From: Bacteroidales bacterium
Lineage (GTDB): Bacteria; Bacteroidota; Bacteroidia; Bacteroidales; P3
Assembly: GCA_017480245.1 (NCBI GenBank)
Contig: JAFVBA010000005.1
Coordinates: 1 to 64,000, forward strand
Reading direction: 5' to 3'
DNA length: 64,000 nt
In this document: positions 54,576-62,816 of the stretch, piece by piece
Layout of the letters: each line of letters begins with the position of its first letter
Numbering within the stretch: the first letter of the stretch is position 1
Notes under the pieces: generated by a model
Seen by the model: only the letters and a program-made list of their open reading frames with translations
What the model was told of the DNA's origin: nothing
The model's database searches: none
Position numbers and translations under genes: made by a program

Positions 54576-54812
54576 ACAAAAAACAATAAAAGTGAGTCTG
54601 GTGATGAGACTAATCATGAGACTGATTCTGACACTGATAAGAAACTAATCGCACTTATAAAACGCAATAATCAAATTAGTTACGACGATATGGCAATTAG
54701 TCTCAACCTATCGCGTTCAACGGTATCAAGAATAGTGAAAAGATTGGTATCAAACGGCAAATTAATCCGCCACGGCAACACCCGAAGCGGCTATTGGGAA
54801 ATAAAAAAATAG
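54576..54812 (+). pseudogene. Remnant of an ATP-binding/AlbA_2-type protein, C-terminal winged helix
   Basis: A 78-codon open frame after a stop at 54573-54575 without a usable start. It encodes an acidic linker (ETNHETDSDTDKK) and a winged helix-turn-helix (LIALIKRNNQISYDDMAISL, then SRSTVSRIVKRLVSNGKLIR and SGYWEIKK). This matches the C-terminal end of the AAA_4/AlbA_2 transcriptional-regulator type proteins. The rest of the gene is absent, so it looks like the scar of a deletion at the island edge. It faces the DUF721 gene. Confidence 0.7.
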
Positions 54813-54825
54813 AAAAGTTCAAACT

Positions 54826-55164
54826 TTATTTGATGATGATGCTTTTCAGGACTTCTTTGCCGAGTTTGCGGTTGATGTTATCGCGCATTGCGTCCCTGAC
54901 CATCATTAATTCGGCTTTGATTGTCGGTAATGACACTTTGACATTAAGAATCATTCCGTTCATTCTTATATCCGTTATGAATTTTTCAATCATTGTTCCG
55001 ACCATTTCCTTAAAGAGTGCTATTACTTTGTCTTCGTACGGATTGTAATCAATATGACATTTTTTCAGAAATTGATTTAACACATCTGCTATCGGAGATT
55101 CGTTGGCTATGGAGCGTCCCCTTCGTTTTTTCTCTAAGAAATAATATTGGTTTATGCCGCTCAT
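54826..55164 (-). CDS. DUF721 family protein (DciA-like)
   Basis: A 112-residue protein. IADVLNQFLKKCHIDYNPYEDKVIALFKEMVG and the downstream KVSLPTIKAELMMVRDAM stretch fit the DUF721 pattern of small basic proteins. Related DciA proteins help load the replicative helicase. It overlaps the end of recF by 4 bp (start at 55164, recF stop at 55161), the usual recF-DUF721 order in Bacteroidetes, so co-translation is expected. Confidence 0.85.
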   Translation of the reverse strand: MSGINQYYFLEKKRRGRSIANESPIADVLNQFLKKCHIDYNPYEDKVIALFKEMVGTMIEKFITDIRMNGMILNVKVSLPTIKAELMMVRDAMRDNINRKLGKEVLKSIIIK

Positions 55165-56237
55165 AAGTTTATAATTGTGCTTTCGTTAATTCTTTCTTCG
55201 GGAATAATCATCTTAGTTCTGTCAGGGTGGGTGTCAGTTATGAAAACCTGGTTGAATTTGTCGGCTTGGGCAAGTTGAAGTATCTTCTGCACGCGCTGAA
55301 AATCGAATTTGTCAAAAATATCGTCCAACAAAAGAATAGGAATAGTGTTTTTATGTTTTTGAATATAGTCAAATTGGGCAAGTTTCAAGGCAAGGATAAA
55401 TGTTTTCTGCTGACCCTGAGATGCAGTGTAGGAAGCGTCGTGGTTATTTATCGTAAAACTTATATCATCTCGGTGAATACCGCTGAAAGTGTGCAAAAGA
55501 ATCTTCTCTTTTTCAAGATTGCTTCTCAAAATCTCCAACAGATTGCCTTCGTATGTGATATATTCGGCGTTAATATCCTCCTTACCGCCCGAAATAAACT
55601 CGTAGTTTTCACGGAACGGAACAATAAATTCGTTAAAGAAGTTTTTGCGTTTTTCTTGTATCAATTGACCTAAAGAAGACAGCCTTTCGTTCCAAATATC
55701 CAACTGAATATAGTCATAGACTCCCGTCTGGTGAAAATATTTCAAGAGTTTGTTTCTTTGCAACAGGCATTTGTTGTAATTAATCAACGAATCCATATAG
55801 ACAACGTCCGTTTGGGAAAGGATAATGTCCATAAACTTACGCCGTTGTTCGCTTCTGCCTGTCAAAATTACGTGGTCGCCTGGAGAAACTATCACCGAAG
55901 GAATTTTTCCTATATGTTCGGAAAATTTTTTGTAGGGTTGCTTGCCGTGTTTCAAAACTTTTTTCTCTCCTCTTTTCAAACTGACAAGAAAAGTTTCCTC
56001 TATATCATCATTTAATTGGTATTCACCTTTCAGAGAAAAGAAATCCGCATTATGATTGATAACCTCACCGTCCGAACATCCCAAAAAACTTTTGCAAAAC
56101 GACAGATAATAAATTGCATCCAATATATTGGTCTTACCAACTCCGTTATTGCCGACAATACAATTGATTTTGGAAAATTCCAACTCCTTCTGCGTAAAAT
56201 TTTTGAAGTTATTTAATGTCAAATTCTTGATATACAT
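55161..56237 (-). CDS. recF: DNA replication/repair protein RecF
   Basis: A 358-residue SMC-like ATPase. The Walker A motif is in IVGNNGVGKTNILDAIYYLS, the signature region in TASQGQQKTFILALKLAQF and Walker B in TIPILLLDDIFDKFD. RecF acts with RecO and RecR to load RecA at gaps. The ATG at 56237 (MYIKNLTLNNFKNF) is preferred: an upstream TTG at 56264 falls within the promoter -7 box. Its product couples with DUF721 downstream. Confidence 0.95.
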   Translation of the reverse strand: MYIKNLTLNNFKNFTQKELEFSKINCIVGNNGVGKTNILDAIYYLSFCKSFLGCSDGEVINHNADFFSLKGEYQLNDDIEETFLVSLKRGEKKVLKHGKQPYKKFSEHIGKIPSVIVSPGDHVILTGRSEQRRKFMDIILSQTDVVYMDSLINYNKCLLQRNKLLKYFHQTGVYDYIQLDIWNERLSSLGQLIQEKRKNFFNEFIVPFRENYEFISGGKEDINAEYITYEGNLLEILRSNLEKEKILLHTFSGIHRDDISFTINNHDASYTASQGQQKTFILALKLAQFDYIQKHKNTIPILLLDDIFDKFDFQRVQKILQLAQADKFNQVFITDTHPDRTKMIIPEERINESTIINL

Positions 56238-56261
56238 AATTTCATATTGCAATTTGAATTG

Positions 56262-56292
56262 CAAAATTACGCATTTATTTTAAATAAACAAA
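56262..56292 (-). promoter_or_regulatory. Promoter of recF-DUF721
   Basis: Minus strand: TTTG at 56292-56289, 19-bp spacer, TAATTTTG at 56269-56262. It fixes the recF start downstream of 56262. Confidence 0.78.
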
Positions 56293-56335
56293 AAATTGTA
56301 AGTTTTGTGTTTGAAGACAGTCCAACAATTGTCCG

Positions 56336-57328
56336 TTATCTGTCGAGCATAAGGTACATTGTTGCCTGAGAAAAGAGATTTAATGTAAGTTCTTCAATAC
56401 TTATTTTTCTAACTTTATAAGAATTGTCAATATCCTGTAGTTTCCCGTCTTTAAGTGCTACGGTTATGTTATTTTTTTCAATAAATTTGTCCTCAACGTG
56501 CAAAGAAAAATTATCGTAAGGGTGAAAGTAGGCATAGATTTGAAGAATTTGTCTTGCGTTAAGTATTCTTATCATATTATTTTTTGTACCCATGATTTTT
56601 ACATCACGTCTGAAACTTTTGGCAATAAAAGATAAGATGGCAAGTTTTGATTCTTTGTCAGTAAATTCCAAATCCAATAATTCAATAAAGTACTTTGTCT
56701 TTCTGCCTATGGCTATCGCTCTTATACTGCCTTGATACATAACACTCAATCGCAGATATTCATTATTGTTATAAAGCTGTAAAGTATTGTTGTCGTGTTT
56801 TATTGCATTGTCTTTAGTATTAAAGAAACGTTTGTACCGAGTGTCTGTAATATCTGCGTCTTTTATGAAAATATATTTATCAAACAGTTTGGTATCTGCG
56901 TCAATTCTGCCGAAGATTTGCTCATTTACTTGCGCAAGTTGAACAAAAGAAAATTTCTTGTAATAATTTACCAAATTATCATCGGCAGCTATAAGCCCGC
57001 AAAGAGAATAATCTTTATCAAAAAGAGAATTTAAGGTATTTTTTATTAGCATTGAGCAAAAGCCTTGTCTTCTGAATTTATTAGCAGTAAGAATACCGCT
57101 CAAATATGCAAAAGATAGTGTTTTTTCATTCCAAAACCATTTGTAATCGCAGGCAATCAAGGCAGTAGCAAGTTCTTTCGGAGCGTTGATTGCCGCTTTA
57201 TCTGAATTAAGGTGGTAGAATGTTGAACTGTTAAGGAATGTCTTGAAATATTTTTCAACAAATGCGGCATTGTCTTTAAATATTTCAATCCACAAGTCCC
57301 TGTATTTTCTTACCAAATCTTCATTCAT
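56336..57328 (-). CDS. GNAT family N-acetyltransferase (Eis-like with SCP2-like C-terminus)
   Basis: A 330-residue protein. The N-terminal half has the GNAT fold with the acetyl-CoA loop region LTANKFRRQGFCSMLIKNTL. The C-terminal part (RILNARQILQIYAYFHPYDNFSLHVEDKFIEKNNITVALKDGKL and ISIEELTLNLFSQ) resembles the sterol-carrier-like domain of Eis enzymes. Substrate unknown. A DUF2156 enzyme gene lies directly upstream on the same strand (32 bp), suggesting an operon; both belong to acyl or aminoacyl transfer folds. Confidence 0.8.
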   Translation of the reverse strand: MNEDLVRKYRDLWIEIFKDNAAFVEKYFKTFLNSSTFYHLNSDKAAINAPKELATALIACDYKWFWNEKTLSFAYLSGILTANKFRRQGFCSMLIKNTLNSLFDKDYSLCGLIAADDNLVNYYKKFSFVQLAQVNEQIFGRIDADTKLFDKYIFIKDADITDTRYKRFFNTKDNAIKHDNNTLQLYNNNEYLRLSVMYQGSIRAIAIGRKTKYFIELLDLEFTDKESKLAILSFIAKSFRRDVKIMGTKNNMIRILNARQILQIYAYFHPYDNFSLHVEDKFIEKNNITVALKDGKLQDIDNSYKVRKISIEELTLNLFSQATMYLMLDR

Positions 57329-57335
57329 TGTTTTC

Positions 57336-57375
57336 AGGTTCAGAGTTTAGAGAAGAAACTCTAAACTTTTAACGA
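57336..57375. repeat. Short palindrome (AGAGTTTAGAG / CTCTAAACT)
   Basis: CAGAGTTTAGAGAAGAAACTCTAAACT forms a small hairpin between the GNAT and DUF2156 genes, related to the TTTAAAGTTTAGAG family. Confidence 0.6.
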
Positions 57376-58260
57376 ACAAATGTATTTTTCTATTAATTTG
57401 TAGGGATGATAAGACAGTTTTGCCTGACGAAGTCCCATTATTCCCTTATCTTCCTCTCTGTTTATGTAGATAAAATTCTGCGGAATGTGGATTGCCATTT
57501 CTTTGTTGATAACCGTATATGCTCCCATGTAATTTCTGTCCGCTTTTTCTATGTGTGTGTCAAATGATTTCTGATTTATCGGGCTTCCCAAGGAGAAAGC
57601 GACCATTTTATTCTCAACATAGATTGCTCCGCCGTAGATTTGAAGCTCGTCAAACCAATCAAAAAGATACTCAATTACGTATTTTTCATCGTCATAATCC
57701 CTTTTGTATTCGGGAGATATGTTCATCTCCTGCTCTCTCCACACTTCCAAAAGTTGCAAACACTCTTGTTTGTCTTGTTTGGTCAATTCCTTATAAGTGT
57801 ATGTGTATCTGGCATTGAATTGATTGATATGATTGCGTTTAGGTTGGTATTTCTTACCTTTTAGTGCCATCAAATCTTCCCGCAGATACAAATAGTCAAA
57901 CATATTACGGTTTGCAGTAATCTCACACTCCTCGCAAGTGCAGTTTTGCACCACTTCGGGATTGTCTATCACGAATGCAATACGGTAATTATTCTCTTTG
58001 GAATTTTCAATCAACATCGGATAAACATCATTGAGCGTTTGTTTGCCTAAAGGTAAGTAATAAAGAATATATTTGCCGTAATCCAAATGGATTCTTGTCA
58101 AAAGAGTATCATCGTTTAAGATTAAATATTCTCCGTGATACAAAAAAGAATAGCAACATAAGTTTGCTATGGAATTTTCTGCATTGTCAGTATCTTTATC
58201 TGCGTAATATTTCCAAAAAATCTCCCTTTGGTCAGGTGTAATAGGTTTAAAATTAAGCAT
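57361..58260 (-). CDS. DUF2156 (phosphatidylglycerol lysyltransferase-like) protein
   Basis: A 299-residue soluble protein of the DUF2156 fold, a double GNAT-like domain found as the catalytic part of MprF. LALKGKKYQPKRNHINQF (ending of YLYLREDLMALKGKKYQPKR), MVAFSLGSPINQKSFDTHIEKA and INREEDKGIMGLRQAKLSYHP are family-like motifs. It has no membrane region, unlike MprF. An aminoacyl or acyl transfer to lipids or sugars is possible. Head of a two-gene unit with the GNAT enzyme, divergent from ispH. Confidence 0.82.
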   Translation of the reverse strand: MLNFKPITPDQREIFWKYYADKDTDNAENSIANLCCYSFLYHGEYLILNDDTLLTRIHLDYGKYILYYLPLGKQTLNDVYPMLIENSKENNYRIAFVIDNPEVVQNCTCEECEITANRNMFDYLYLREDLMALKGKKYQPKRNHINQFNARYTYTYKELTKQDKQECLQLLEVWREQEMNISPEYKRDYDDEKYVIEYLFDWFDELQIYGGAIYVENKMVAFSLGSPINQKSFDTHIEKADRNYMGAYTVINKEMAIHIPQNFIYINREEDKGIMGLRQAKLSYHPYKLIEKYICSLKV

Positions 58261-58272
58261 AATTCACAATTT

Positions 58273-58305
58273 TTTGCAAAGATACATCATTTTTTTATAT
58301 CTTTG
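58273..58305 (+). promoter_or_regulatory. Promoter of ispH
   Basis: TTTG at 58273-58276, a 21-bp spacer and TATCTTTG at 58298-58305, 19 bp before the start. A minus-strand -7 box (CAAAGATA 58277-58284) overlaps the spacer, for the divergent DUF2156 gene. Confidence 0.75.
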
Positions 58306-58324
58306 CACCTAAATACAGAGATAA

Positions 58325-59182
58325 ATGAGGACTATAATAGAACAACAAGCAGGATTTTGTTTCGGAGTGGTAAGGGCGATAAACTCTTTGGAGGAACAAC
58401 TGCAACAAAGCGGCAAGTTGTATTGTTTGGGCGACATCGTACATAATTCAATGGAGGTAAAACGTTTGGAAGATAAAGGTTTGCAGACGATAACTTTGGA
58501 AGAAATGAAAACACTTCGTAATTGCAAGGTAATGATAAGAGCCCACGGCGAACCGCCTTCAACATACGAATTGGCAAAGACTAACAATATAACACTTATT
58601 GACGCAACTTGTCCTATGGTGTTGAAATTGCAGAAAGATGTATTGAAAGGTTATCAGGATATTAAGAAGAAAAACGGTCAGATTGTAATATTCGGCAAAA
58701 AAGGACACGCAGAAGTTATCGGTCTGTGCGGACAAACGGAAAACAATGCCGTGGTTATATCCAAAGAAGAGGATATTGACAAAATAGATATGACTAAACC
58801 TCTGCATATTTTTTCGCAAACAACTAAAAACAAGGAAGATTACCGCAATATTATCTCCGTTATCAAAAGCAGGCACCGAACAGGCGACATTCTTGTAACG
58901 GACAGCATTTGCAAAAAGGTTTCTTCGCGTGCGGAAAAGATAGAAGAGTTTGCAAAAAGCGTTGATTGTGTCTTATTCGTGTCGGGGAAAAACTCTTCCA
59001 ACGGACTTTATCTTTATAACTTGTGCAAACGTTCCAATCCTAATACTTTTTTTATTACCGATACCGAAGATATTGACATTGAAAAGGTAAAACAATTCAA
59101 CCTTGTAGGTATTTCAGGCGCAACTTCTACTCCTATGTGGCTTATGAAGAAGGTTGAACAAACAATATGTGCTGCTAATTAA
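58325..59182 (+). CDS. ispH: 4-hydroxy-3-methylbut-2-enyl diphosphate reductase
   Basis: A 285-residue iron-sulfur enzyme. The three cluster cysteines are visible in QAGFCFGVVRAI, IDATCPMVLKLQ and VTDSICKKVSSRAE, and the TxxE-type active site region RAHGEPPSTYE and SGKNSSNGLYLYNLC, ISGATSTPMWLM are present. IspH makes IPP and DMAPP in the last step of the MEP pathway. Normal length. Its 3' end abuts a copy of the nested palindrome. Confidence 0.95.
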   Translation: MRTIIEQQAGFCFGVVRAINSLEEQLQQSGKLYCLGDIVHNSMEVKRLEDKGLQTITLEEMKTLRNCKVMIRAHGEPPSTYELAKTNNITLIDATCPMVLKLQKDVLKGYQDIKKKNGQIVIFGKKGHAEVIGLCGQTENNAVVISKEEDIDKIDMTKPLHIFSQTTKNKEDYRNIISVIKSRHRTGDILVTDSICKKVSSRAEKIEEFAKSVDCVLFVSGKNSSNGLYLYNLCKRSNPNTFFITDTEDIDIEKVKQFNLVGISGATSTPMWLMKKVEQTICAAN

Positions 59183-59392
59183 AATGAAAGGGTGCAAACC
59201 GCACAGGCAATTTAGATAAATTTTTCGCCGTTTTGATTTCACCAAAATAAAGTGCCGAATCAGTAAATTCTTTTCTGAAAAGAGTAAAATGTTTTCTGAA
59301 AACAATTTCGTGATTCGGCACTTTATTTTATCACTGTTACACAATGATTTAATAAACTAATATCGCCCAGTCCTCTCGCACCACTTTATTTT
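59179..59392. repeat. Nested-palindrome interspersed element, copy F
   Basis: Core at 59244-59329 (86 bp). Left outer repeat GGTGCAAACCGCACAGGCAA, left spacer like copy A; right spacer (ACACAATGATTTAATAAACTA) matches the reverse complement of the left spacer of copy G; right outer repeat CTCTCGCACCACTTTATTTT. Between convergent ispH and the Smr-protein gene. Confidence 0.88.
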
Positions 59393-59470
59393 AGAGTTTC
59401 AAGTTTTGGTTTGAGTGTTTAAAGAATGTAAAGCGCTCAAGTCTTTGAACTTTAAACTCAAATCTCTAAA
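59393..59470. repeat. Palindromic repeat (TTTAGAG...CTCTAAA)
   Basis: TTTAGAGTTTCAAG and the mirrored CAAATCTCTAAA enclose GTTTAAAGAATGTAAAGCGC. Same family as 36547-36655. Confidence 0.7.
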
Positions 59471-59489
59471 AAATACTGTAATATCGTGA

Positions 59490-60629
59490 TTACTTACGGT
59501 TTTTGCCTATCATAACCTCCGTAGCGCCCACACCGTATTTTCGCATTGAAGCAGGGAAGTAATGAAGATAAGAATATTTGTTCAATTCTTCCTCTATATT
59601 GTGTTTTAATACGCCTTGACCGACCCCGTGTATGAAAACTATCTTGTCTAAATTCAACTCAATTGCTTTATTCAGACATTTGCGGAAATAATCCAATTGA
59701 ATGTTTAGCATATCTGCGTTATTCAATCCTTTTTCCGTGTCGGTTAATTCTTCAATGTGCAAATCCACTTCCGCTTCATGACGGTTGATAAGGTGTTTGT
59801 CAAAGAATGATACGGGTTTTGTTTCTTTTACTTCAACAACCACACTTTCCGCTTTCATATCCTGCAATTTCTTTGCGTCGGCAATACGTTGGGCTGCCGT
59901 TTTTTCATATTCGGCTGCAATGTCTTGTGTGCTTATAGTTACGATTGGAACTAACAATGCTTTTTCTGTAAATAAGCCCGTCTCCTCAAAACAACCCTCT
60001 TTGAAGAATTTAGCAGTGCGTATTTTTATTTCATAGTTGGCAGGCATAAGGACGGATTTGCTTTTGTCTTTGTGAAGCAATATCTGAATAACTCCGTTAG
60101 TCCATCTTTCCAATTCTTTATCGGCAATCGTGGCAAGTAAAAAACGCGATTTCGCTTCCACACTTCCGTAATCTTCGCCCGCAAAACATTCGTTTGTTTC
60201 GTCTTTTAAAAATAATGAATAAAGAAGTGTATAGTCGGAATTATTGACTAAATACACGAAATAATCGCCTCCTATCAACCATTTCTGGTCGCACGGAACG
60301 AAGGCAAGATAAACGCCTTTTTCTTTCTCCTGTCCTTTGCGTGAAAGAAACAAACGCTCTTCCCTTATGTCGTCCTGACTGTCGGAAAGGTTCAAATCGC
60401 CGTCATCTGTCGGCACGTCATCGGCAGAGAATCCCAATCCGTCTTGGGAAACAAACATTTTGCCCGCTTTATCTTCCACAAAATCCAAAACAATCTCCTT
60501 GGTAAGAGTGGGAATCTCAAATCCATCCACTTCAACATTGACTAAAACGGGAGAAATTACCTTGGTAACCACTCCGCCTCCCTGTTGGTCTAAAAATTTT
60601 ACTTTATCGCCTACTTTAAATGTTCTCAT
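59490..60629 (-). CDS. Smr-domain protein (DUF2027/MutS2-like C-terminal domain)
   Basis: A 379-residue protein. An N-terminal beta-rich domain begins VGDKVKFLDQQGGGVVTKVI, fitting the DUF2027 family of Bacteroidetes. A central beta domain follows, then a C-terminal Smr domain: VDLHIEEL, KIVFIHGVGQGVLKHNIEEEL and GATEVMIG. Smr domains are nucleases or nucleic-acid binding modules. It starts 4 bp after the stop of mpl on the same strand, so the two are an operon. Function unknown beyond likely nucleic-acid contact. Confidence 0.85.
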   Translation of the reverse strand: MRTFKVGDKVKFLDQQGGGVVTKVISPVLVNVEVDGFEIPTLTKEIVLDFVEDKAGKMFVSQDGLGFSADDVPTDDGDLNLSDSQDDIREERLFLSRKGQEKEKGVYLAFVPCDQKWLIGGDYFVYLVNNSDYTLLYSLFLKDETNECFAGEDYGSVEAKSRFLLATIADKELERWTNGVIQILLHKDKSKSVLMPANYEIKIRTAKFFKEGCFEETGLFTEKALLVPIVTISTQDIAAEYEKTAAQRIADAKKLQDMKAESVVVEVKETKPVSFFDKHLINRHEAEVDLHIEELTDTEKGLNNADMLNIQLDYFRKCLNKAIELNLDKIVFIHGVGQGVLKHNIEEELNKYSYLHYFPASMRKYGVGATEVMIGKNRK

Positions 60630-60633
60630 ATTA

Positions 60634-61992
60634 TTATCTTATTACTTTTTCCGCTAATAAATCCAAATCCAATCCGTCAAAATTGCCGCTTGAAGACATC
60701 AATAGGCAAGTATCGGAGTAGTCTTGTGCCTCAAGAATTTTTACAAGTTCCTCTTTGCTGTCCGTAACCGTCAAATCATTTTTGCCAAATGAAGAATAAA
60801 TTTTTTCTTTCTCCAAATCAGGCAGACGTTTCAACTCAAGGGCATGGTGATTGTAATAAACAACGGCTTTATCTGCCAATTCCATAGTTCCTTTGTATTG
60901 TTTAAGGAAATCCTGTGTTAAAGAAGAATAAGTGTGTAGCTCCATTACGGCAATAAGTCTTCGTTTTGGGAACTGCTTTTTCACAGCCGAGACAGTCGCT
61001 TTTAGTTTTGAAGGCGAATGTGCGAAATCTTTAAACATTATTGCTTGATTTGTTTGTTTTATTATCTCCAAACGTTTGGCTGCGCCCTCAAATGACTGCA
61101 TTGAAGTAAGGAATATATCTTCCGAAATGCCCACTTGTTTGCATGCAATCATTGCTGCGTTCATATTCATCAGGTTATGATTGCCGAAAATCTGCATTTT
61201 GTATTCCTTATTATTATATATAATGTATGTAATTCCGTTTTCAACCCTATGAGGCAGCACTCCGTAAGGCAGTTTCTTTATATCACTTCGGCAACGTGAA
61301 GCAACATCAACCACATTTGCGTCTTCTGAGCAGTAAATCAGCGTTCCGTTATCGGAAATCTTAGTTGTAAATGTCTCAAATTGCTCTTTGTATTTGTCAA
61401 ATGTAGGAAATACATTGACGTGGTCCCATTCTATGCCAGTGATTATTGCAATATCCGGCATGTAAAGGTGAAATTTCGGACGCAAATCAATAGGGGAGGT
61501 CAGATATTCATCACCTTCCAAAACCATATAGCGTGCAGATTCGCTCATCTTCACCATTACGTCAAATCCTTTCAGCATTGCGCCGACCATATAGTCAGTT
61601 TCAATTCCTGCGGACTTAAATGCGTGAAGTATCATCGCCGTTGTGGTGGTTTTACCATGAGAACCGCCTACTACTATGCGTTTTTTGTCTTTTGACATCT
61701 CGTATAAAAACTCCGGATAGGAATATATCTTCAATCCCAACTCTTTTGCTTTCAACAGTTCGGGATTATCTTCCTTTGCGTGCATACCTAAAATTACGCA
61801 ATCCAAATCCTGCGAGATTCTTTCCTCATGCCACCCCAATTCCTTGGGAAGAATGCCGTATTGTTCCAATCTTTCTTTGGCGGGCGAGAAGATTTCGTCG
61901 TCAGAACCCGTAACTTCGTATCTTTTTTTCTTCAATGCAATGGCTAAATTGTGCATTGCGCTGCCTGCTATTGCAATAAAATGTACTTTCAT
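60634..61992 (-). CDS. mpl: UDP-N-acetylmuramate: L-Ala-gamma-D-Glu-meso-DAP ligase
   Basis: A 452-residue Mur ligase family enzyme. MKVHFIAIAGSAMHNLAIAL is the N-terminal UDP-binding fold, VVGGSHGKTTTTAMILHAF the P-loop, and EGDEYLTSPIDLRPKF and FKDFAHSPSKLKATVSAVK later conserved parts. Mpl recycles the murein tripeptide onto UDP-MurNAc. The ATG at 61992 is chosen; an upstream start would add an unrelated 18 residues. Its presence implies meso-DAP peptidoglycan recycling. Operon with the Smr-domain gene. Confidence 0.93.
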   Translation of the reverse strand: MKVHFIAIAGSAMHNLAIALKKKRYEVTGSDDEIFSPAKERLEQYGILPKELGWHEERISQDLDCVILGMHAKEDNPELLKAKELGLKIYSYPEFLYEMSKDKKRIVVGGSHGKTTTTAMILHAFKSAGIETDYMVGAMLKGFDVMVKMSESARYMVLEGDEYLTSPIDLRPKFHLYMPDIAIITGIEWDHVNVFPTFDKYKEQFETFTTKISDNGTLIYCSEDANVVDVASRCRSDIKKLPYGVLPHRVENGITYIIYNNKEYKMQIFGNHNLMNMNAAMIACKQVGISEDIFLTSMQSFEGAAKRLEIIKQTNQAIMFKDFAHSPSKLKATVSAVKKQFPKRRLIAVMELHTYSSLTQDFLKQYKGTMELADKAVVYYNHHALELKRLPDLEKEKIYSSFGKNDLTVTDSKEELVKILEAQDYSDTCLLMSSSGNFDGLDLDLLAEKVIR

Positions 61993-62043
61993 ATTGTTTG
62001 ATATCTTTATCTTGCAAAAAATAAACAAATTCTTCTGTTTTTG

Positions 62044-62051
62044 CAAAATTA
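62044..62051 (-). promoter_or_regulatory. -7 box upstream of mpl
   Basis: TAATTTTG on the minus strand, 52 bp before the mpl start; no matching -33 at the usual distance was found. Confidence 0.45.
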
Positions 62052-62107
62052 ATATATTTTAACAAATTTTTACTATAACAAGATGAAAAATTAAATTCCT
62101 TATTCTC

Positions 62108-62149
62108 TAAAAAAACTCCGTAAGCAGAATGCCTACGGAGCAAAAAAAA
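62108..62149 (-). terminator. Hairpin terminator of the candidate ncRNA
   Basis: CTCCGTA (62116-62122) pairs with TACGGAG (62134-62140); flanked on both sides by A/T runs, so it can act in both directions. Confidence 0.8.
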
Positions 62150-62405
62150 CGAATGTAAAAATGATTAAACAACTGCTATATTATAAAAATGATTAAAACA
62201 ATATAGCCAAAACAAATTATTACTAATTCCTCTTCTTATGAGGAGAAATTTCCTTGTAGTATCTGTTAATGTAAAGACCTCAACTTTAAATGTTTTTGTC
62301 TTTTATTCAATATTCAAATTTTATATACCGAGACCCGCTGATCTGCAAGTCCTTTTAGACTGACTAAAATATAACATCACTCTAAAGTTTATTTTGTTTA
62401 AAAAG
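62108..62405 (-). ncRNA. Candidate non-coding RNA, about 295 nt
   Basis: A perfect promoter (62412-62442) reads into about 295 nt without a credible ORF that end at a strong terminator. The predicted RNA has several local hairpins: TTTTAG-TCAGT-CTAAAA, TTTCTCCTC with GAGGAA, and GCTATATT with AATATAGC. It also repeats TTTAATCATTTTTA twice near its 3' end. No Rfam-type family is recognised by eye; 6S RNA or an mpl attenuator leader are possible alternatives. Confidence 0.55.
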
Positions 62406-62411
62406 ACGATG

Positions 62412-62442
62412 CAAAATTACAAAAATTCTATGGAACAACAAA
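62412..62442 (-). promoter_or_regulatory. Promoter of the candidate ncRNA
   Basis: Minus strand: TTTG at 62442-62439, 19-bp spacer, TAATTTTG at 62419-62412; both boxes match consensus. Confidence 0.78.
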
Positions 62443-62570
62443 GAAAATTGAAAAGAAATATTGATAAAAAATTTTTAATATTCTATAATTCAATATGTAA
62501 AGATATTAAAAAGAATTATATAAACATAATCATTTTTCCGTAATTTATAATTGAATAAAATCAAATTACT

Positions 62571-62719
62571 AAAATAAAAAGGTGTGAGCCGCACAGGCAA
62601 TGTTAGTTTATTAAACCATTGTGTAATAGCAATAAAATAAAGTGCCGAATCCGTAAATTGTTTTCTGAAAACATTTTACTCTTTTCAGAAAAGAATTTAT
62701 TGATTCGGCACTTTATTTC
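62571..62719. repeat. Nested-palindrome interspersed element, copy G (right outer arm missing)
   Basis: Left outer repeat GGTGTGAGCCGCACAGGCAA at 62581, 86-bp core at 62634-62719, no recognisable right outer arm. It lies just downstream of the GH2 gene 3' end. Confidence 0.85.
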
Positions 62720-62816
62720 GTTAGTATTAGGAATGCTGCTATTGTATTGAAATTTAGTCTTTTATTTGTGTTAATATATTTTCAAATATCCAACAGTTGT
62801 TTTGCCGGAATAAGCA

